A stretch of DNA of 64,000 bases from NCBI GenBank assembly GCA_948144175.1, contig CANXME010002003.1, positions 1 to 64,000 of the forward strand, given 5' to 3'. The notes under the pieces are model-generated. The model was not told the DNA's origin and did no database searches. It saw only the letters and a program-made list of their open reading frames with translations. Positions 63,178-64,000 of this stretch are shown in pieces; positions within the stretch are counted from its first letter, which is position 1, and the number at the start of each line of letters is the position of its first letter. The DNA comes from Closterium sp. NIES-65. Taxonomy: Eukaryota; Streptophyta; Zygnematophyceae; Desmidiales; Closteriaceae. A program made the position numbers and the translations under genes.

Positions 63178-64000
63178 TGTCAGAATGTTATCTTATGCTC
63201 TAGCCTGTAGTGGGGTGCTCTATAGCGAGTATAGCCCTTCTAGGGTTTGCTATTTGTATCCCCATTCTTTCTAGTGCAACCCCTCTTCTTTCTTCTAAAT
63301 TTTGACATGCTATCAGAGCAGGTCAATCCCCTAGGATCGATCCTGTGGGTGGGTTACCACCTCCTCGCTTCCGCTGCAACTACCTTTCACTACTCTCTGA
63401 GCCGCACGCCCCCTGGCGTGCGGCAATTTTTCTTCCCGCTGTGCGCCACGAGGCGCGCGGCGGTTTTCTGCCCGCCTTGCGCCCCGAGGCGCGCGACGGT
63501 TTTCTGCTCGCCGTGCGCCCCGAGGCGCGCGGCGGTTCTCTGCCCGCTGTGCGCCCCGAGGCGCGCGGCGGGCTTCTGCCCTGTCGTTCGCCGCGTTGCC
63601 CTCTGGAGGCGCCGCAACGGGCGACGGGGACCCGTCACGGCGCACCGAGGGCACGCGCCTCGGCCCCGTCGCCCTACCTGCGCCTCGGCCCCGGCCCCGC
63701 CTGCGGCCCCGGCCCCGACGCCCTACCTGCGCCCCGGCCCCGGCCCCGCCTGCGGCCCCCCTTTTCCCGTCGCCCGTCGCAGCTCCCTCGGGGGCCACTT
63801 ACCTGGGGGAGGGGGGCGAGCGCCGCCCCTTCTGCTGCCTGTCTTGGCGCCCTGGGAGGCCGCGCGTCGGTTCCCCCCCCCTTCCCCCCCCCCCCCCCCC
63901 CCCCCCTCCCCCGTAACCTCCCTACCCGCCATCCCGCCCTGCCTGTGTTAGGGTTTGGGGAGTGGCGAGTAGGGGGTGGCGAGTATGGGGGTGGCACTTC
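63178..64000 (+). mobile_element. Copia-3 retrotransposon, 5' end only
   Basis: LTR at 63178 to about 63308 (starts TGTCAGAATGTTATC), then GCTATCAGAGCAGG, close to the Met-tRNA primer site, and a GC-rich leader. It belongs to the same family as Copia-1 and Copia-2 and is inserted in the gypsy RT. It runs out of the window before gag. Confidence 0.8.
63420..63590 (+). repeat. GC-rich tandem array in the Copia-3 leader
   Basis: Four or five units of about 36 bp with CCCGAGGCGCGCGGCGG and TTCTGCCCG. Unlike the arrays of Copia-1 and Copia-2. Confidence 0.85.

Overview
The window is nuclear DNA of a green, plant-lineage eukaryote. Host genes carry many short GT-AG introns and resemble land-plant proteins: a plastid-type FAD oxidoreductase, an expansin, a plant-type WD-repeat protein, a SET-domain methyltransferase and a PITP/DUF547 protein. 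Coding DNA is GC-rich, introns are full of microsatellites, and the retroelements include a DIRS-type element. A streptophyte alga, perhaps a Closterium-like zygnematophyte, is my best guess; that is inference, not something the sequence proves.

Layout. (1) 1-7.2 kb: a tandem family of putative type II membrane, glycosyltransferase-like genes: the tail of copy 1, a frameshifted copy 2 and an intact copy 3 with a GC-AG intron. (2) 7.4-14.2 kb: a block flanked by 34-bp direct repeats, containing a decayed tyrosine-recombinase retrotransposon (8121-13849, minus strand) with split direct repeats. (3) 14.7-25.3 kb: one 16-exon gene whose phases all agree. It joins a phosphatidylinositol-transfer domain, a B-box-like zinc finger, a long disordered linker and DUF547. 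(4) 25.6-26.4 kb (minus): an expansin. (5) 27.1-30.6 kb: a chloroplast carotenoid-isomerase-like FAD protein in 5 exons. (6) 31.8-36.6 kb: a WD40 protein in 10 exons. (7) 37.5-40.8 kb: a SET-domain protein. (8) 41.1-45.1 kb (minus): a 1337-aa repeat-rich protein of unknown function. (9) 46-64 kb: a nest of LTR elements. A Ty3/gypsy chromovirus on the minus strand is split by three Copia elements of one family with about 130-bp LTRs; the middle one has a clear 5-bp target duplication.

The most striking signal is shared by the unrelated host genes. Many exons have partial tandem copies ('echoes') beside them that include the splice junction, and several introns open with minisatellites whose unit spans the 5' splice site. 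In the WD40 gene one intron starts with a decayed copy of the following exon, as expected if the intron arose by tandem duplication. Assembly error must be excluded, but the pattern recurs in at least three genes with different units and different degrees of decay.
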